Source: Candidatus Babelota bacterium (lineage in GTDB: Bacteria; Babelota; Babeliae; Babelales; Vermiphilaceae). From it: 64,000 nt of DNA. Positions within the stretch are counted from its first letter, which is position 1; each line of letters begins with the position of its first letter. Below, piece after piece: positions 54,685 through 63,450 of the stretch. The DNA lies in NCBI GenBank assembly GCA_029262575.1, contig JAJCZC010000022.1, forward strand, positions 1-64,000. The letters run 5' to 3'. Under the pieces are notes generated by a model that was given only the letters and a program-made list of their open reading frames with translations, was not told where the DNA came from and did not search any database. Both the position numbers and the translations under genes were made by a program.

Positions 54685-55014
54685 CTATACAGCCATAAAA
54701 CGAATAACCGTTTTTGGCTGGCGATGGCCTTTTTTAACACGTGATTTTTTGCGACGTTTGAATTTGAAAATAACAATTTTAGGATCTTTTGTTTGCTTAA
54801 TAATTGAAGCTTTAATTGTTTTTTCTAAATGCGGTGTACCAAATTCAAATGAATCACTGCCATTTTTATAAAAAAGCACTTCTTTGAATTCAATTGTGTC
54901 GCCTGGCTCACCTTCAATTTTTTCGATGGCCAAAGTTTTACCTTCAACGGCTTGATACTGTTTGCCACCTGTAGCGAAAATTGCGTATTTTTCGGGCATT
55001 TGAACTGATTCCAT
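54685..55014 (-). CDS. rplU: 50S ribosomal protein L21
   Basis: 109 residues from the ATG at 55014 (AGGAA five bases upstream; an in-frame ATG lies six bases further). YAIFATGGKQYQAVEG at the front and KFKRRKKSRVKKGHRQPKT at the end are L21 hallmarks for 23S rRNA contact. L27 (rpmA), its usual neighbour, is not adjacent; a terminator follows directly. Confidence 0.95.
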   Translation of the reverse strand: MESVQMPEKYAIFATGGKQYQAVEGKTLAIEKIEGEPGDTIEFKEVLFYKNGSDSFEFGTPHLEKTIKASIIKQTKDPKIVIFKFKRRKKSRVKKGHRQPKTVIRFMAV

Positions 55015-55170
55015 GCACATTCCTAATCGAGTTAATTTTATTCTTTAACGTATTTTACGGGTATTTTAGGTATATGAAATAGTTTAGCACATATATTCAT
55101 TTGGTCCAGTGTTTAGCAAAAATCTAGCCTAAAACTTGCCCCGGAAAGGCAATTTATCCTAATTGTAATA

Positions 55171-55692
55171 TCAAAATTCCTGCCATAACTTGCTCGCTTG
55201 AATATCATCGGCATCTTTATATTTTATTTTTTCTGGGAATAATGTTTTGTTTCCCTGGATAGTCATAAAAAACACCTGGCAAATTGCCACACCTGGGTAA
55301 ATAGTCAACGGCTGCACGCAACTTAGTTCAAGCGTCCAAAATCCGCTTGAGCCCATATTGCCGAAACCAGCAGTGATATGCACATATAATCCCAAACGCC
55401 CTATTGATGATCGCCCTTCTAGCATAGGCGCATAAACATCTGTTGCTGTCCATTCCTTGGTTCGAGCTAAATAGATTTTACCTGGCTGAAGTTCATAACC
55501 AGACTCGCTCATGGTTATGCGCTCAGTCGGGTTATCCTTTTTCATGTCAAGTTTATGCTCCTGATAGACCAATAGCTCATTGTGCAAATGCAAATCATAG
55601 CTGTTTGGCCCTAAATACTCCGCATTAAATGGATTGATCTCAATATCATCAGCCGTAACAGCCTTTTTTATCTCATCTGCCGAAAGTATCAT
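55171..55692 (-). CDS. dcd: dCTP deaminase
   Basis: 173 residues from the ATG at 55692 (GGAG five bases upstream; longer in-frame starts exist at 55704 and 55743). N-terminus MILSADEI, LGPNSYDLHL, the RSSIGRLGLYVH stretch and catalytic Glu in GFWTLELSC are the family marks. It deaminates dCTP to dUTP, feeding dUMP to ThyX in this same window. Confidence 0.93.
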   Translation of the reverse strand: MILSADEIKKAVTADDIEINPFNAEYLGPNSYDLHLHNELLVYQEHKLDMKKDNPTERITMSESGYELQPGKIYLARTKEWTATDVYAPMLEGRSSIGRLGLYVHITAGFGNMGSSGFWTLELSCVQPLTIYPGVAICQVFFMTIQGNKTLFPEKIKYKDADDIQASKLWQEF

Positions 55693-55770
55693 CCTTTCTC
55701 CCATTTTTTCCAAACTACTAAATAAGCAACTTAATGCTAACAAGTAGATGAAACAAAATGATATAAATAC

Positions 55771-58398
55771 CTAGCCCCTCATCTGCCACAGCAAATCAAA
55801 TGCTTTTTTTGGCGATAGTTCATCAAAATTGATCTCTTGCATTGTTTTGGCAAATGATACCAATTGCTTATTCTTCTCTTGTGCCAAATCATAAGCTGAT
55901 TTGAGAGAATCAAACTCTTGTTTTAGACGAACATATGCTTCTGTGACATCGCCAGTATCTCTACCACCAATGTGCTGTGCCAACTGCTCTTCTTTAATTT
56001 TAAGCAACTGCAACAACTCTTGCGAGCGTTCAATAACTTCCTTAGGCAATTCCGCAAGTTTGGCAACCTGCACGCCAAAACTGCCATCGGCAACCCCACG
56101 CTTAATTTTATATAAGAAGGTAATCCCGTTTAGTGTTTTTTTGCTTGCAGCATGATAACTTGCAATACCCGGAAATTGCCTTTCGAGTTGAGTAAGTTCA
56201 TGATAATGTGTAGCAAACATACATCGTGCTTGAACTTTTTTATAGATATATTCAATCACTGATTGCGCAATCGCAAGACCATCAAACGTACTTGTACCAC
56301 GGCCAACCTCATCCAAGATAACCAAACTTCTTTCAGTCGCTTGCGTGCAAATAGTTGCAGTTTCTTCCATTTCCACTAAAAAAGTACTTTTGCCTTCAAT
56401 GAGATGATCGCCCGAACCAATGCGAGTAAAGATGCGATCAAGTAAACTAAGATCTGCTTTATCCGCGGGCACAAATGACCCTATTTGTGCCATAATGCAA
56501 ATATGCGCAACTTGACGCAGATAGGTAGATTTACCACCCATGTTGGGCCCAGTAATGATCCACAATGATTGCGTGTCGTCCAGCAAAGTATCATTTGGAA
56601 TAAATGGATTGTGCGATGCAGTTTGCACAACCGGATGGCGTCCAGCATCAATTGCAATGGTACGATGATCATTAAACGATGGACACACAAAATCATAATC
56701 TGAAGCTGCACATGAAAAACCGAATAAGGCATCAAGATGGGCCAAGGCATGCGCCAATTTGCGCAAAGGCGTAACTTTACACTCAACCTCAGATTTGATT
56801 CTTTCGAAAATTTCTTTTTCAACTTTGCCAATGTTCTGTTTTGCTTCATTTATTTCCGCTTGCAGCTGTTGTAATTCAACGGTTACATAACGTTCTTTGC
56901 CCACTAATGTTTGATGGCGTATGTAATGTTCTGGCACGGCATGCAAGTTCGCCTTGGTTACTTCGATATAATAACCCTGTACACTTGTGTATCTCACTTT
57001 GAGTGAAGCAATACCTGTTTGGGCGATTTCACGTTGTTCAAATTCGAGTAATTTTTCATTACTATGATCAACTAGCCCACGCAAATGATCCAAATTTTGA
57101 TCAAACTGCGGCTTGATGAGCCAATCTTTATCGCGATCATCATTGAGAGATGCAGCCAATAACTGATGTAATGCTGCAAAGTCGATAATATAAGACATGA
57201 TCACATTGAGCAAAAAATCATTATTATATGTTTTTAATAGTTGCGTAATTTCTGGCAATACTTTGAGTGCATTTTTAAGCGCTAAAAAATCATTTAATTG
57301 TGTACGGCGCAATGCAATCCGCCCAACAACTCGTTCTAAATCACCGATTTCTTTTAAATGACCAATTAATTGATCACCTAGCGTCGCATGTTGTTTAAAC
57401 AGCCTAACCACGTCATAACGTTGATTAATATGTTCAATCTTTGTTAATGGACGCGTGATCCATTTTTTTATCATGCGAGAGCCCATTGGGGTAATTGCTT
57501 TATCAAGCACCGCAAATAATGAACCTCGCTTGGAACCATCATGATTATTTTTTATTAATTCTAAGTTACGTTGCGTTGCAGCATCAAGCACTAAAAAGTC
57601 ATCCGCCTCATAACATTGCATCGCATGAAATTGCCCCAATGCTTGATTATTATTTTTGCGCAAATAGGTATAAAAAGAATGCATTGCTGATTTGAGTGCA
57701 TATTTTTCGCTCAAGTCGCGTTGTGTATTTTTGTGTAATTGTTTTGCAATCCAACCATCTAACTCTTTCTTGCCTTCACTATCATTTTGATTATGTTCAA
57801 GTGAAGTGAAATAACCAAGTTTTTTAAAATAGCTCAAAAAAGATTTGCCTGATGTAGTATGCGGTAAAATAATTTCATCCGGCATAAAGCGAGCTATTTC
57901 TGCTTCTAACTTTCGGTTATCATCTGCAGGAATCACGGTGCCAAACATTTGTGCCGTTAAAATTTCACCAAACAATAAACCCCATCCATCTTGCATGGGA
58001 AAAAAAGAACACAAATATGATGCAGACTTCGCATCAAGCAATTGCGTATCAGTCAATGTGCCGGGCGTCAAAACTTGCGTTACTCCACGATCAACAACTT
58101 TGCCGGGTGTCGCTTGTTCAAGTTGATCACAAATGGCAATCTTAAATCCACCACGCACCAATTTAATCAAATAATGCTGTAATGCATGTATGGGAACACC
58201 ACACAATGGAATTGGTTCACCGTTATGATTTCCACGCTTGGTTAACGCAATGCCCAAATAAGCAGCAGCTTTTTTGGCATCATCAAAAAACAGTTCATAA
58301 AAATCACCCACTTGAAAAAGGAGTAACATATCAGGATAATCGTCTCTAATGGTAAAATATTGTACCATCAATGGCGTTAATTTTTTTGGTTTTGTCAT
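55771..58398 (-). CDS. mutS: DNA mismatch repair protein MutS
   Basis: 875 residues. The mismatch-binding motif lies in GDFYELFFDDA near the N-terminus (Phe-x-Glu). The ATPase has Walker A GPNMGGKST, the Walker B LVILDEVGRGTSTFDG and the signature STFLVEM. The C-terminal helix-turn-helix (KIKRGVADGSFGVQVAKL) is intact. It starts the mismatch repair reaction; MutL is not in the window. Intact mutS is notable among the decaying genes here. Confidence 0.97.
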   Translation of the reverse strand: MTKPKKLTPLMVQYFTIRDDYPDMLLLFQVGDFYELFFDDAKKAAAYLGIALTKRGNHNGEPIPLCGVPIHALQHYLIKLVRGGFKIAICDQLEQATPGKVVDRGVTQVLTPGTLTDTQLLDAKSASYLCSFFPMQDGWGLLFGEILTAQMFGTVIPADDNRKLEAEIARFMPDEIILPHTTSGKSFLSYFKKLGYFTSLEHNQNDSEGKKELDGWIAKQLHKNTQRDLSEKYALKSAMHSFYTYLRKNNNQALGQFHAMQCYEADDFLVLDAATQRNLELIKNNHDGSKRGSLFAVLDKAITPMGSRMIKKWITRPLTKIEHINQRYDVVRLFKQHATLGDQLIGHLKEIGDLERVVGRIALRRTQLNDFLALKNALKVLPEITQLLKTYNNDFLLNVIMSYIIDFAALHQLLAASLNDDRDKDWLIKPQFDQNLDHLRGLVDHSNEKLLEFEQREIAQTGIASLKVRYTSVQGYYIEVTKANLHAVPEHYIRHQTLVGKERYVTVELQQLQAEINEAKQNIGKVEKEIFERIKSEVECKVTPLRKLAHALAHLDALFGFSCAASDYDFVCPSFNDHRTIAIDAGRHPVVQTASHNPFIPNDTLLDDTQSLWIITGPNMGGKSTYLRQVAHICIMAQIGSFVPADKADLSLLDRIFTRIGSGDHLIEGKSTFLVEMEETATICTQATERSLVILDEVGRGTSTFDGLAIAQSVIEYIYKKVQARCMFATHYHELTQLERQFPGIASYHAASKKTLNGITFLYKIKRGVADGSFGVQVAKLAELPKEVIERSQELLQLLKIKEEQLAQHIGGRDTGDVTEAYVRLKQEFDSLKSAYDLAQEKNKQLVSFAKTMQEINFDELSPKKAFDLLWQMRG

Positions 58399-58542
58399 AG
58401 TACATTCAAGTTTGATTGAAAATGGCGTTAATTATACGGAATCAATAAAACAAGTATACTTAAATACCAAAAAACTGCCACTTCGCCCATATACTTTACA
58501 AATATAGAGAGTTATGCCATAACAATGAAAAAAGGATATCAC

Positions 58543-59235
58543 ATGTACAAAAAAGTAATGTCATTCGCAGTCTTAACGTTTATCTGGAATATACATAGTG
58601 CAAATAAAATATCCATGCAAATTTTCTGCAACAACCCTGAACAAATAACCCTCCTTCCCACATATCATAGACATGCATGGTCTCAAACATGCAAAGCTAT
58701 AACTGATAATGATGAAAAAAAGTTTGACTCAATATTCACTTCAGATTTAGCAAATAAGGTAGGATCTACGGATAAAGATTCAAAAGAATTGATAACGTTC
58801 ATGACTTTGCTCGAATTTTTAGTAACAAATGCTGAAACCGATGCCCGAACAAACATGATGAAAAACTTATGCACTACAGGTGCTTTTCTGAATAGCACAT
58901 ATGATGTGATAAAAGAAGAACCTTATGGAAAGACCGCAATTTCATCTTCACTCTCTCATCAGGCCCCCATCTATTATGCAATTATGAGTAAAAATGTGGG
59001 CGCATTCAAAATACTGTACGGCATAAATAGTCAAATAACTCTGCCATGGCAAAAAGGCGTAGAACTCGTGCCCGGACGCAGAAATAAGCAAAGGCCAATC
59101 ATTGAACAGGTTGCAATTAATACTTTTTTAGAAAAAAATATTGCTCAACATGACTACGATCCGAATGATATCAATGTTGAAAAATTAAGAACAATGCTCA
59201 AGTATACCAAAGGTTTCGGCTGTACAATTTCATAA
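58543..59235 (+). CDS. Secreted protein, possibly ankyrin-like
   Basis: 230 residues from the ATG at 58543 (AAAGGA six bases upstream; the frame is open from 58525). Signal peptide (VMSFAVLTFIWNIHSA). The part QAPIYYAIMSKNVGAFKILYG resembles one ankyrin repeat and TLLEFLVTNAETDARTNMMKNL another; no further units are clear. Ankyrin-like secreted proteins are common effectors of host-associated bacteria. The call is tentative. Confidence 0.6.
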   Translation: MYKKVMSFAVLTFIWNIHSANKISMQIFCNNPEQITLLPTYHRHAWSQTCKAITDNDEKKFDSIFTSDLANKVGSTDKDSKELITFMTLLEFLVTNAETDARTNMMKNLCTTGAFLNSTYDVIKEEPYGKTAISSSLSHQAPIYYAIMSKNVGAFKILYGINSQITLPWQKGVELVPGRRNKQRPIIEQVAINTFLEKNIAQHDYDPNDINVEKLRTMLKYTKGFGCTIS

Positions 59236-59265
59236 AAAAAAGAGCATCCTCATTGGGATGCTCTT
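59233..59265. terminator. Terminator between convergent secreted genes
   Basis: AAGAGCATCC / GGATGCTCTT stem with A8 before it, which gives a T run on the minus strand. It mainly ends the operon of the two genes at 59287-61113. Confidence 0.85.
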
Positions 59266-59286
59266 CAAAAATGGATATTTTTAGCT

Positions 59287-60237
59287 TTAGTCTTGTTGTG
59301 CTTCCAATGTTGCAAACATTTTAATTGCATTCATAAGCTCTGCACTAAATTTATGCACCTCATCAAACATACTGCATAAAACTGAAACCTTCTCTTCATC
59401 AGTTTGTTGTACACCGTAAGAAGCATTAAGCACATGCAGCTTACTTGCAACACCCTCCTGCCCATGATTAATACGCGTTAACAGATAAGAGCTTATTGCA
59501 CCACCTTGTTTATCTGAAAGTATTAAATCAGACGTTAATGCTTTATAATCTAAGTAACCAATGATTTTTTCAGATAAATGTACCAGTTTTGCATGCAATG
59601 CAATGACGTCGTGTATATACTTCTGACGTTGATAATCAGTCAAAACATATTGACCGCTCATAACTGGAGATATTACGGCTTGATTCAATGTTTCTATCTC
59701 TTTATACAATGTTGGCATTGAAGTTTTTTCTTGGATAAACCATTCTATAGTTGGATCAAAGAAAACCTTAGTTAGTATCGCTTGCGATGCATATTGAAAG
59801 GCTGCTCCACAACCTAAACTAGCAACAGTATTTGCAAAAAATCTTCCCCAACCACCGCCTGTTGATCTGAATGCATTATTAATCACCTCATCATTAATTG
59901 CATCCGAATTATTATTTTTAATATATTCAATTAATATTGCGATTTGACCTGCATTTTTTCCAGCCTGCTCCCTTATTGCATTCAGGTCGGAACTTGGAAC
60001 AATCGAAAAGCCTTTAAACATAGTATAACATGCAGCAATGGCTGTTGCACCCAATGCACCTTTTGTAAACAATCGAACCCAACTATTATTATAAAGGTGC
60101 AAAGACAAATCATCTTTATGTGCAACTATACGATCTTGATTAGCAAGCGCTACTTGTAGATCCTGCTGGTCAATTGCTAAACACGGCATTGCTACATTAA
60201 ATGCCAAACTTGTGATCATTAATAACTTTAATTTCAT
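59287..60237 (-). CDS. Secreted helical protein, unknown
   Basis: 316 residues; AGGGA site; signal peptide (LLMITSLAFNVAMPCLA). A hydrophobic part (GALGATAIAACYTMF) lies near residue 60 and a Gly/Ala-rich one near residue 145. The rest is helical with HAKLVHLSEKIIGYLD-type segments. It is the second gene of a two-gene unit (nine bases after the first). No family recognised. Confidence 0.68.
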   Translation of the reverse strand: MKLKLLMITSLAFNVAMPCLAIDQQDLQVALANQDRIVAHKDDLSLHLYNNSWVRLFTKGALGATAIAACYTMFKGFSIVPSSDLNAIREQAGKNAGQIAILIEYIKNNNSDAINDEVINNAFRSTGGGWGRFFANTVASLGCGAAFQYASQAILTKVFFDPTIEWFIQEKTSMPTLYKEIETLNQAVISPVMSGQYVLTDYQRQKYIHDVIALHAKLVHLSEKIIGYLDYKALTSDLILSDKQGGAISSYLLTRINHGQEGVASKLHVLNASYGVQQTDEEKVSVLCSMFDEVHKFSAELMNAIKMFATLEAQQD

Positions 60238-60246
60238 AAAATATCC

Positions 60247-61113
60247 CTATATTTGATTTGTATAATCGATTGAAGGTAACCATGGCTGTTCCATGAAATC
60301 ATAATATTCATGCTGATGCTGCCATTGCCTGGTTCCACCATGTATCATTAAGCGCACCTGCTTGCATAACACTAATACATTGCCACCTATTTTCTTAATA
60401 TGCACAACATCAACCTCTTGACTGCTATTTGTGTCTTTGCACATATTGACAATATGCCCCAATGAACGCACTATAACATCAACCATAAAACATATATGAT
60501 CGTTGTTATCTTCAACCGTACGCATGCCCAAAACAGCTTCTCTTTTATCTTGCAACTGTTTTGCACGATAATATCGTCGATGTGTGAGGAGATAATCCTG
60601 CATATAGATCATCATATCTATCACACTATCTCGGTAATAATACCAATAATCCGGCCTTAGCTCTTTTGATTGTTCTGCACGAATCGAACCACCACATAAT
60701 GTTATCATCATATGTTCAAACACCGTTTCCCATGTGAGCAATTGTTCATGGTCGAACCCTTCAGGCCAACCTAGCTTGCGCATCCACCAAGAAATACTAC
60801 GTTTATATATTTTAGCAGCAACTTCAGGAATTTTCATTCCGATTGCCTGCGCACCCATCAAACTTACTTTAACTACCGCTGCTATACCGCCTACAATCAT
60901 AGTAGCGCGCAATATATCCATTGGATCTTTAAATAATTCTTTTAAATCTTGTGAATGCTTAAGCAAATGTTTAATCAACTGTGCTGCACCAAAAACATCG
61001 GTCACTTGAAATGATGAGTGTGTTTGCCGCCTATATTCTCGGTCAAAATTTTCATCTCGTAGACATGCCAAAGAACAACTTAAAAATATGCCGGTTGCTA
61101 TTATTGCTCGCAT
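60247..61113 (-). CDS. Secreted protein, unknown
   Basis: 288 residues; N-terminal hydrophobic leader (AIIATGIFLSCSLACL) with a Cys that might be lipidated, although the residue before the lipobox is not typical. A membrane-like stretch (ATMIVGGIAAVVKVSLMGAQAIG) lies around residue 70-90, then a tail with many Trp, Tyr and His (WYYYRDSVIDMMIYMQDY). First gene of the pair with 59287. No family recognised. Confidence 0.68.
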   Translation of the reverse strand: MRAIIATGIFLSCSLACLRDENFDREYRRQTHSSFQVTDVFGAAQLIKHLLKHSQDLKELFKDPMDILRATMIVGGIAAVVKVSLMGAQAIGMKIPEVAAKIYKRSISWWMRKLGWPEGFDHEQLLTWETVFEHMMITLCGGSIRAEQSKELRPDYWYYYRDSVIDMMIYMQDYLLTHRRYYRAKQLQDKREAVLGMRTVEDNNDHICFMVDVIVRSLGHIVNMCKDTNSSQEVDVVHIKKIGGNVLVLCKQVRLMIHGGTRQWQHQHEYYDFMEQPWLPSIDYTNQI

Positions 61114-61212
61114 TAATAATCCTCTTTCTTTGACTTCGTACGTTTAAGTATATACAAAATTACAAAAAATTTGACATACAAACAATTAACTTCATTAATA
61201 TTTCATCTTGAA

Positions 61213-61662
61213 TTATTTGCTTCGTTTTGAATCAAGTATAATAGTAATCGGTCCCCAATTAATCAATGACACATCCATTTCTGCTTGAAATTGCCCTGAT
61301 GAAACTTTTGGATATACAGACTGAACCTCTAGTACAAACTGCTCATAAAATTTTTTTGCCTGCTCAGGCGCCATCGCTAGACCAAATGATGGCCTATTGC
61401 CCTTTGAACAATCTCCATAGAGAGTAAACTGCGAAACAAGCAAAATATCACCACCAACATCTTGTACAGACCTATTCATATTCCCATTTTCATCAGGAAA
61501 AATACGTAATTTTACTAATTTATTGGCCAAATAGGCACGATCAGCTGATGTATCGTCCTTTGAAATACCTACTAAAACCAAGATTCCCGCACGAATCTCT
61601 GCAATAACCCCTCTTTTGGTGACTACAGATGCTTGTTTTACCCTTTGAATTATTGCACGCAT
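61213..61662 (-). CDS. dtd: D-aminoacyl-tRNA deacylase
   Basis: 149 residues. Removes D-amino acids wrongly attached to tRNAs. The motif SQFTLYGD and the late NWGPITIIL (usual NxGPxT) are present, along with the first strand MRAIIQRVKQASV. A single gene with AGGA before its ATG. Confidence 0.93.
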   Translation of the reverse strand: MRAIIQRVKQASVVTKRGVIAEIRAGILVLVGISKDDTSADRAYLANKLVKLRIFPDENGNMNRSVQDVGGDILLVSQFTLYGDCSKGNRPSFGLAMAPEQAKKFYEQFVLEVQSVYPKVSSGQFQAEMDVSLINWGPITIILDSKRSK

Positions 61663-61827
61663 AGTATAATCCTATGTTTAAGCTATCCAATTTTTTAGGT
61701 TAATTATGCTGTTTTGAAGTAAAATTGCAATAAATTGAGGCTAAGAGCTTGAATTTCACAAAATAAAAATGCTATGTTAATAATGTGTGCAAAAGAATTA
61801 ATACTATACTTAAAAGCGGAGAATCCG

Positions 61828-62187
61828 ATGAAAAAACTAATATTCACCCTTACTTTATTGAATATAGCTATTGCTCATTCAGCATCAGACGAAGCTAATA
61901 GAGCAGCTACTGAGAAATATTATTTACAGAAGGACAAATATCATCAGTCACCCGGACTTGAAATAGATGAGAATCAACTTTCACTCCTTTCACTAATAGA
62001 TGATGATGACCAAGTTTCACTACATGACGAGAAGAAAAAAGTAAGCAAACCAAAAATTAACAATTCATATGATCTAAAAACAGCTACACAAAAAACTGAC
62101 CTCGCTAATAGAGCGGCTACTGAGAAATATTACTTACAGAAGGACAAGCATCATCAGTCACCTGGACTTGAAATAGATGAGGATTAA
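61828..62187 (+). CDS. Secreted protein with tandem repeats, shortened by a stop codon
   Basis: 119 residues from the ATG at 61828 (GCGGAG six bases upstream; the frame is open from 61774). Signal peptide (KLIFTLTLLNIAIAHSA). Two copies of a 26-residue unit (ANRAATEKYYLQKDK...SPGLEIDE) are separated by an acidic spacer. The second ends at a TAA where the first copy continues with CAA, so this stop is probably a mutation. A third, decayed copy follows at 62237. Function unknown. Confidence 0.7.
   Translation: MKKLIFTLTLLNIAIAHSASDEANRAATEKYYLQKDKYHQSPGLEIDENQLSLLSLIDDDDQVSLHDEKKKVSKPKINNSYDLKTATQKTDLANRAATEKYYLQKDKHHQSPGLEIDED
61894..61971 (+). repeat. Tandem unit, copy 1 (78 bases)
   Basis: Encodes ANRAATEKYYLQKDKYHQSP... 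and is followed by GAATCAACTT. The unit repeats at 62104 (offset 210) and 62237. Confidence 0.8.
62104..62181 (+). repeat. Tandem unit, copy 2 (78 bases)
   Basis: Almost identical to copy 1; followed by GATTAACTT, which contains the TAA stop of the gene. Confidence 0.8.
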
Positions 62188-62460
62188 CTTTCACTATATT
62201 ATGATCTAGAAACAGCTACACAAAAAAACTAACCTCGCTAATAGAGAAGCCACCGAGAACTATTATTTACAGAAGAATAAGTATCAGTCGCTTGAAATAA
62301 ATGATGATCAAGTTTCGCGATATGGCAAGAAAAAAAACGAGTCCGCAATTATCTTGGTGCCAGTTAATTATTTGATAATAAGGCCGCGGAAAATTATTAA
62401 GCTAAATATAGCCCAATATGTTATAATGCTTTATAATCAACCTTTAAACATGTAAGTTTT
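62188..62460 (+). pseudogene. Decayed third unit of the tandem-repeat gene
   Basis: After the TAA the sequence still matches the spacer, now with an extra A (seven instead of six) before CTAACC, and a third unit at about 62237-62306 that would read ANREATENYYLQKNKYQSLE in another frame. The remaining ~150 bases to pgsA hold nothing I recognise. It shows the gene was once longer. Confidence 0.6.
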
Positions 62461-63069
62461 ATGCATATATCCCTTAACTTAGCTACGATTTTCACTCTTT
62501 CGCGGCTCATTATCTCTCCACTGATATTGCCAATGGCGTTAGTGTATCTTTTGCCTTATAACAACCTTTATATCAACATCTTTCTGGCGCTTTTGTTTAT
62601 AACATTAAGTTTTACCGATTTCTTAGATGGCTATTTTGCTCGAAAATATAATCAGTCAAGCCGTCTTGGTGCTACGCTTGACCACATTGCAGATAAATTT
62701 TTAACCAATTCAACACTAATAGGCTTACTTGCAGTCAACAAAATATACTTTTTTTGGGTAATCATCTTTATTATGCGAGATCTTTTTATCATGGGATTGC
62801 GTATGATTGCCTTAGAGCATAATTTTGCTGTTCCAGTCGGATATATAGGAAAAATAAAAACGACTAGCCTGATACTTTTCATCACTTGGCTCATTTTAAA
62901 TCCCTATCAACAAAGCAACAATATCGATACGTTATTGTGGCAACAAATTGAGCTTGTACTCCTCTCAATAAGCCTACTGTTAGCTCTACTTTCAGCTTAC
63001 ATCTACTTCCGTGACTTTGTGCAAAACTTTCCACAAAATAAATTGATAAAACAGTCACAGAACGAATAA
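62461..63069 (+). CDS. pgsA: CDP-diacylglycerol--glycerol-3-phosphate phosphatidyltransferase-like
   Basis: 202 residues, five to six membrane helices. The CDP-alcohol motif is complete: DG-x2-AR-x8-G-x3-D-x3-D, seen as DGYFARKYNQSSRLG then TLDHIAD. It makes phosphatidylglycerol phosphate. PgsA fits best by length and layout, but other family members share the motif. Psd in this window adds phosphatidylethanolamine. Confidence 0.88.
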   Translation: MHISLNLATIFTLSRLIISPLILPMALVYLLPYNNLYINIFLALLFITLSFTDFLDGYFARKYNQSSRLGATLDHIADKFLTNSTLIGLLAVNKIYFFWVIIFIMRDLFIMGLRMIALEHNFAVPVGYIGKIKTTSLILFITWLILNPYQQSNNIDTLLWQQIELVLLSISLLLALLSAYIYFRDFVQNFPQNKLIKQSQNE

Positions 63070-63174
63070 TAGGTATGTTAAAATTGTTTACTCCTGATTA
63101 ATAAAAAATATACAGTATAAAGAAAGGCTCCTTAATACTAAATTTTTATCAAATTTAACTCAGGATGAATAATA

Positions 63175-63450
63175 ATGAAATGCTATACACATCAACTTGC
63201 ATTCGCTGCAGCAACAGCAATGGCAATCTTATATATGGTTGGAGCACTGTTGGTAAGCGCGTTTCCGCAACAGATGCTACAATTGTGGGCACCGTTGTGT
63301 TATTTAAAAACAGCTGATTTATTTTCGCCCTTTTTTGGCATATCGCTTATGGGAATCATAAGCGGTGTTATTCAAAGCTTCTTCTACACCTATGCTTATG
63401 CCTGGCTGCTCGGGTCAATATATAACAAGCTAACACCAAACGATACATGA
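63175..63450 (+). CDS. Small membrane protein, unknown (DUF5676-like)
   Basis: 91 residues, two or three membrane helices (FAAATAMAILYMVGALLVSAF; FFGISLMGIISGVIQSFF), ending in IYNKL. The layout resembles the DUF5676 membrane family, but I cannot verify. An AGGATGA site precedes the ATG. Its stop overlaps the start of the next gene by ATGA. Confidence 0.65.
   Translation: MKCYTHQLAFAAATAMAILYMVGALLVSAFPQQMLQLWAPLCYLKTADLFSPFFGISLMGIISGVIQSFFYTYAYAWLLGSIYNKLTPNDT

Noticed and set aside
60247-61113. Lipoprotein call for the secreted protein
   Set aside because: The residues before the Cys (S-L-A-C) do not fit the usual lipobox; kept as secreted of unknown anchoring.
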